DNA of 64,000 nt from an uncultured Croceitalea sp. (GTDB taxonomy: Bacteria; Bacteroidota; Bacteroidia; Flavobacteriales; Flavobacteriaceae): positions 1-64,000 of the forward strand of contig CANNDD010000008.1 of NCBI GenBank assembly GCA_947503285.1, given 5' to 3'. The notes beneath the pieces are model-generated. The model did no database searches and had not been told where the DNA came from. It was given only the letters and a program-made list of their open reading frames with translations. Positions 63,956-64,000 of the stretch are shown piece after piece; the stretch's first letter is position 1; every line of letters begins with the position of its first letter. Made by a program: the position numbers and the translations under genes.

Positions 63956-64000
63956 TGGCCTAATAAAAGTTGGGTTAATACGTAGTTCAAAATAATGATA
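63952..64000 (-). CDS. mlaE: MlaE-type permease, C-terminal end (partial)
   Basis: The last 15 codons before the TGA at 63952-63954 read IIILNYVLTQLLLGQ. This hydrophobic end resembles the C-terminus of MlaE permeases (LNYALTQ type). The ATGA overlap with mlaF supports a real gene. The rest lies beyond the window. Confidence 0.6.
   Translation of the reverse strand, partial: IIILNYVLTQLLLGQ

Overview
The window comes from a marine-type member of the Flavobacteriaceae (Bacteroidota). The evidence is the gliding and type IX secretion genes gldJ and porV, a T9SS-type C-terminal sorting domain, a SusC/SusD pair, TAnnTTTG-type promoter boxes, AT-rich intergenic DNA and few Shine-Dalgarno sequences. 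It opens in the 3' end of a 5S rRNA gene and closes in the last codons of a probable mlaE permease gene. Layout: 0-14.4 kb is mostly core. It holds a secreted beta-helix protein, gltBD (glutamate synthase), an acyl-CoA dehydrogenase, an NhaD-type antiporter, an exbB-exbD-tonB-folC operon and tRNA-Val(TAC). 14.4-29.3 kb is accessory. After decayed DNA that includes a probable GIY-YIG remnant come two overlapping AraC-type regulators (one soluble, one membrane-bound), a SAP/DUF6434 protein, a GyrI-like lipoprotein and a tight run of a DUF5694 protein plus four class C beta-lactamase-fold hydrolases. The fourth hydrolase has lost its nucleophile. Two paralogous small secreted proteins flank an S41 peptidase, followed by a DoxX-like membrane protein. 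29.4-44.6 kb is a SusCD-type uptake locus without an obvious glycoside hydrolase: VCBS/UnbV lipoprotein, SusD, SusC, AraC regulator, an Fe-S type GMC dehydrogenase with its small subunit, a secreted TIM-barrel isomerase-like protein and a sulfatase. A 222-bp element with 15-bp inverted ends lies between the last two. 44.7-55.5 kb is core again: queD, tRNA-Val(GAC), a DCC thiol oxidoreductase, murF, gldJ, porV, cdd, pdhA, pdhC, an M28 peptidase and an SDR. 55.5-56.8 kb carries two AT-rich small genes (UPF0158-like, DinB/DUF1572-like) bounded by inverted repeats, like gene cassettes. 56.8-64 kb has a cyclophilin, a six-hairpin glycosidase-like lipoprotein, a SprT-like protein, mannose-1-phosphate guanylyltransferase, a DUF389 membrane protein and an MlaF-type ATPase. 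How the genes may work together: the SusCD locus probably imports a glycan or glycoside and may process it by oxidation, because the GMC dehydrogenase plus subunit-3 pair resembles glucoside 3-dehydrogenase. GldJ and PorV belong to the secretion and gliding machinery that would export the beta-helix protein at the left end. The ExbBD-TonB system would energise SusC-type transporters. No CRISPR array, phage, transposase or integrase gene was seen. Several gaps contain decayed coding sequence, and these are marked as remnants with low confidence.
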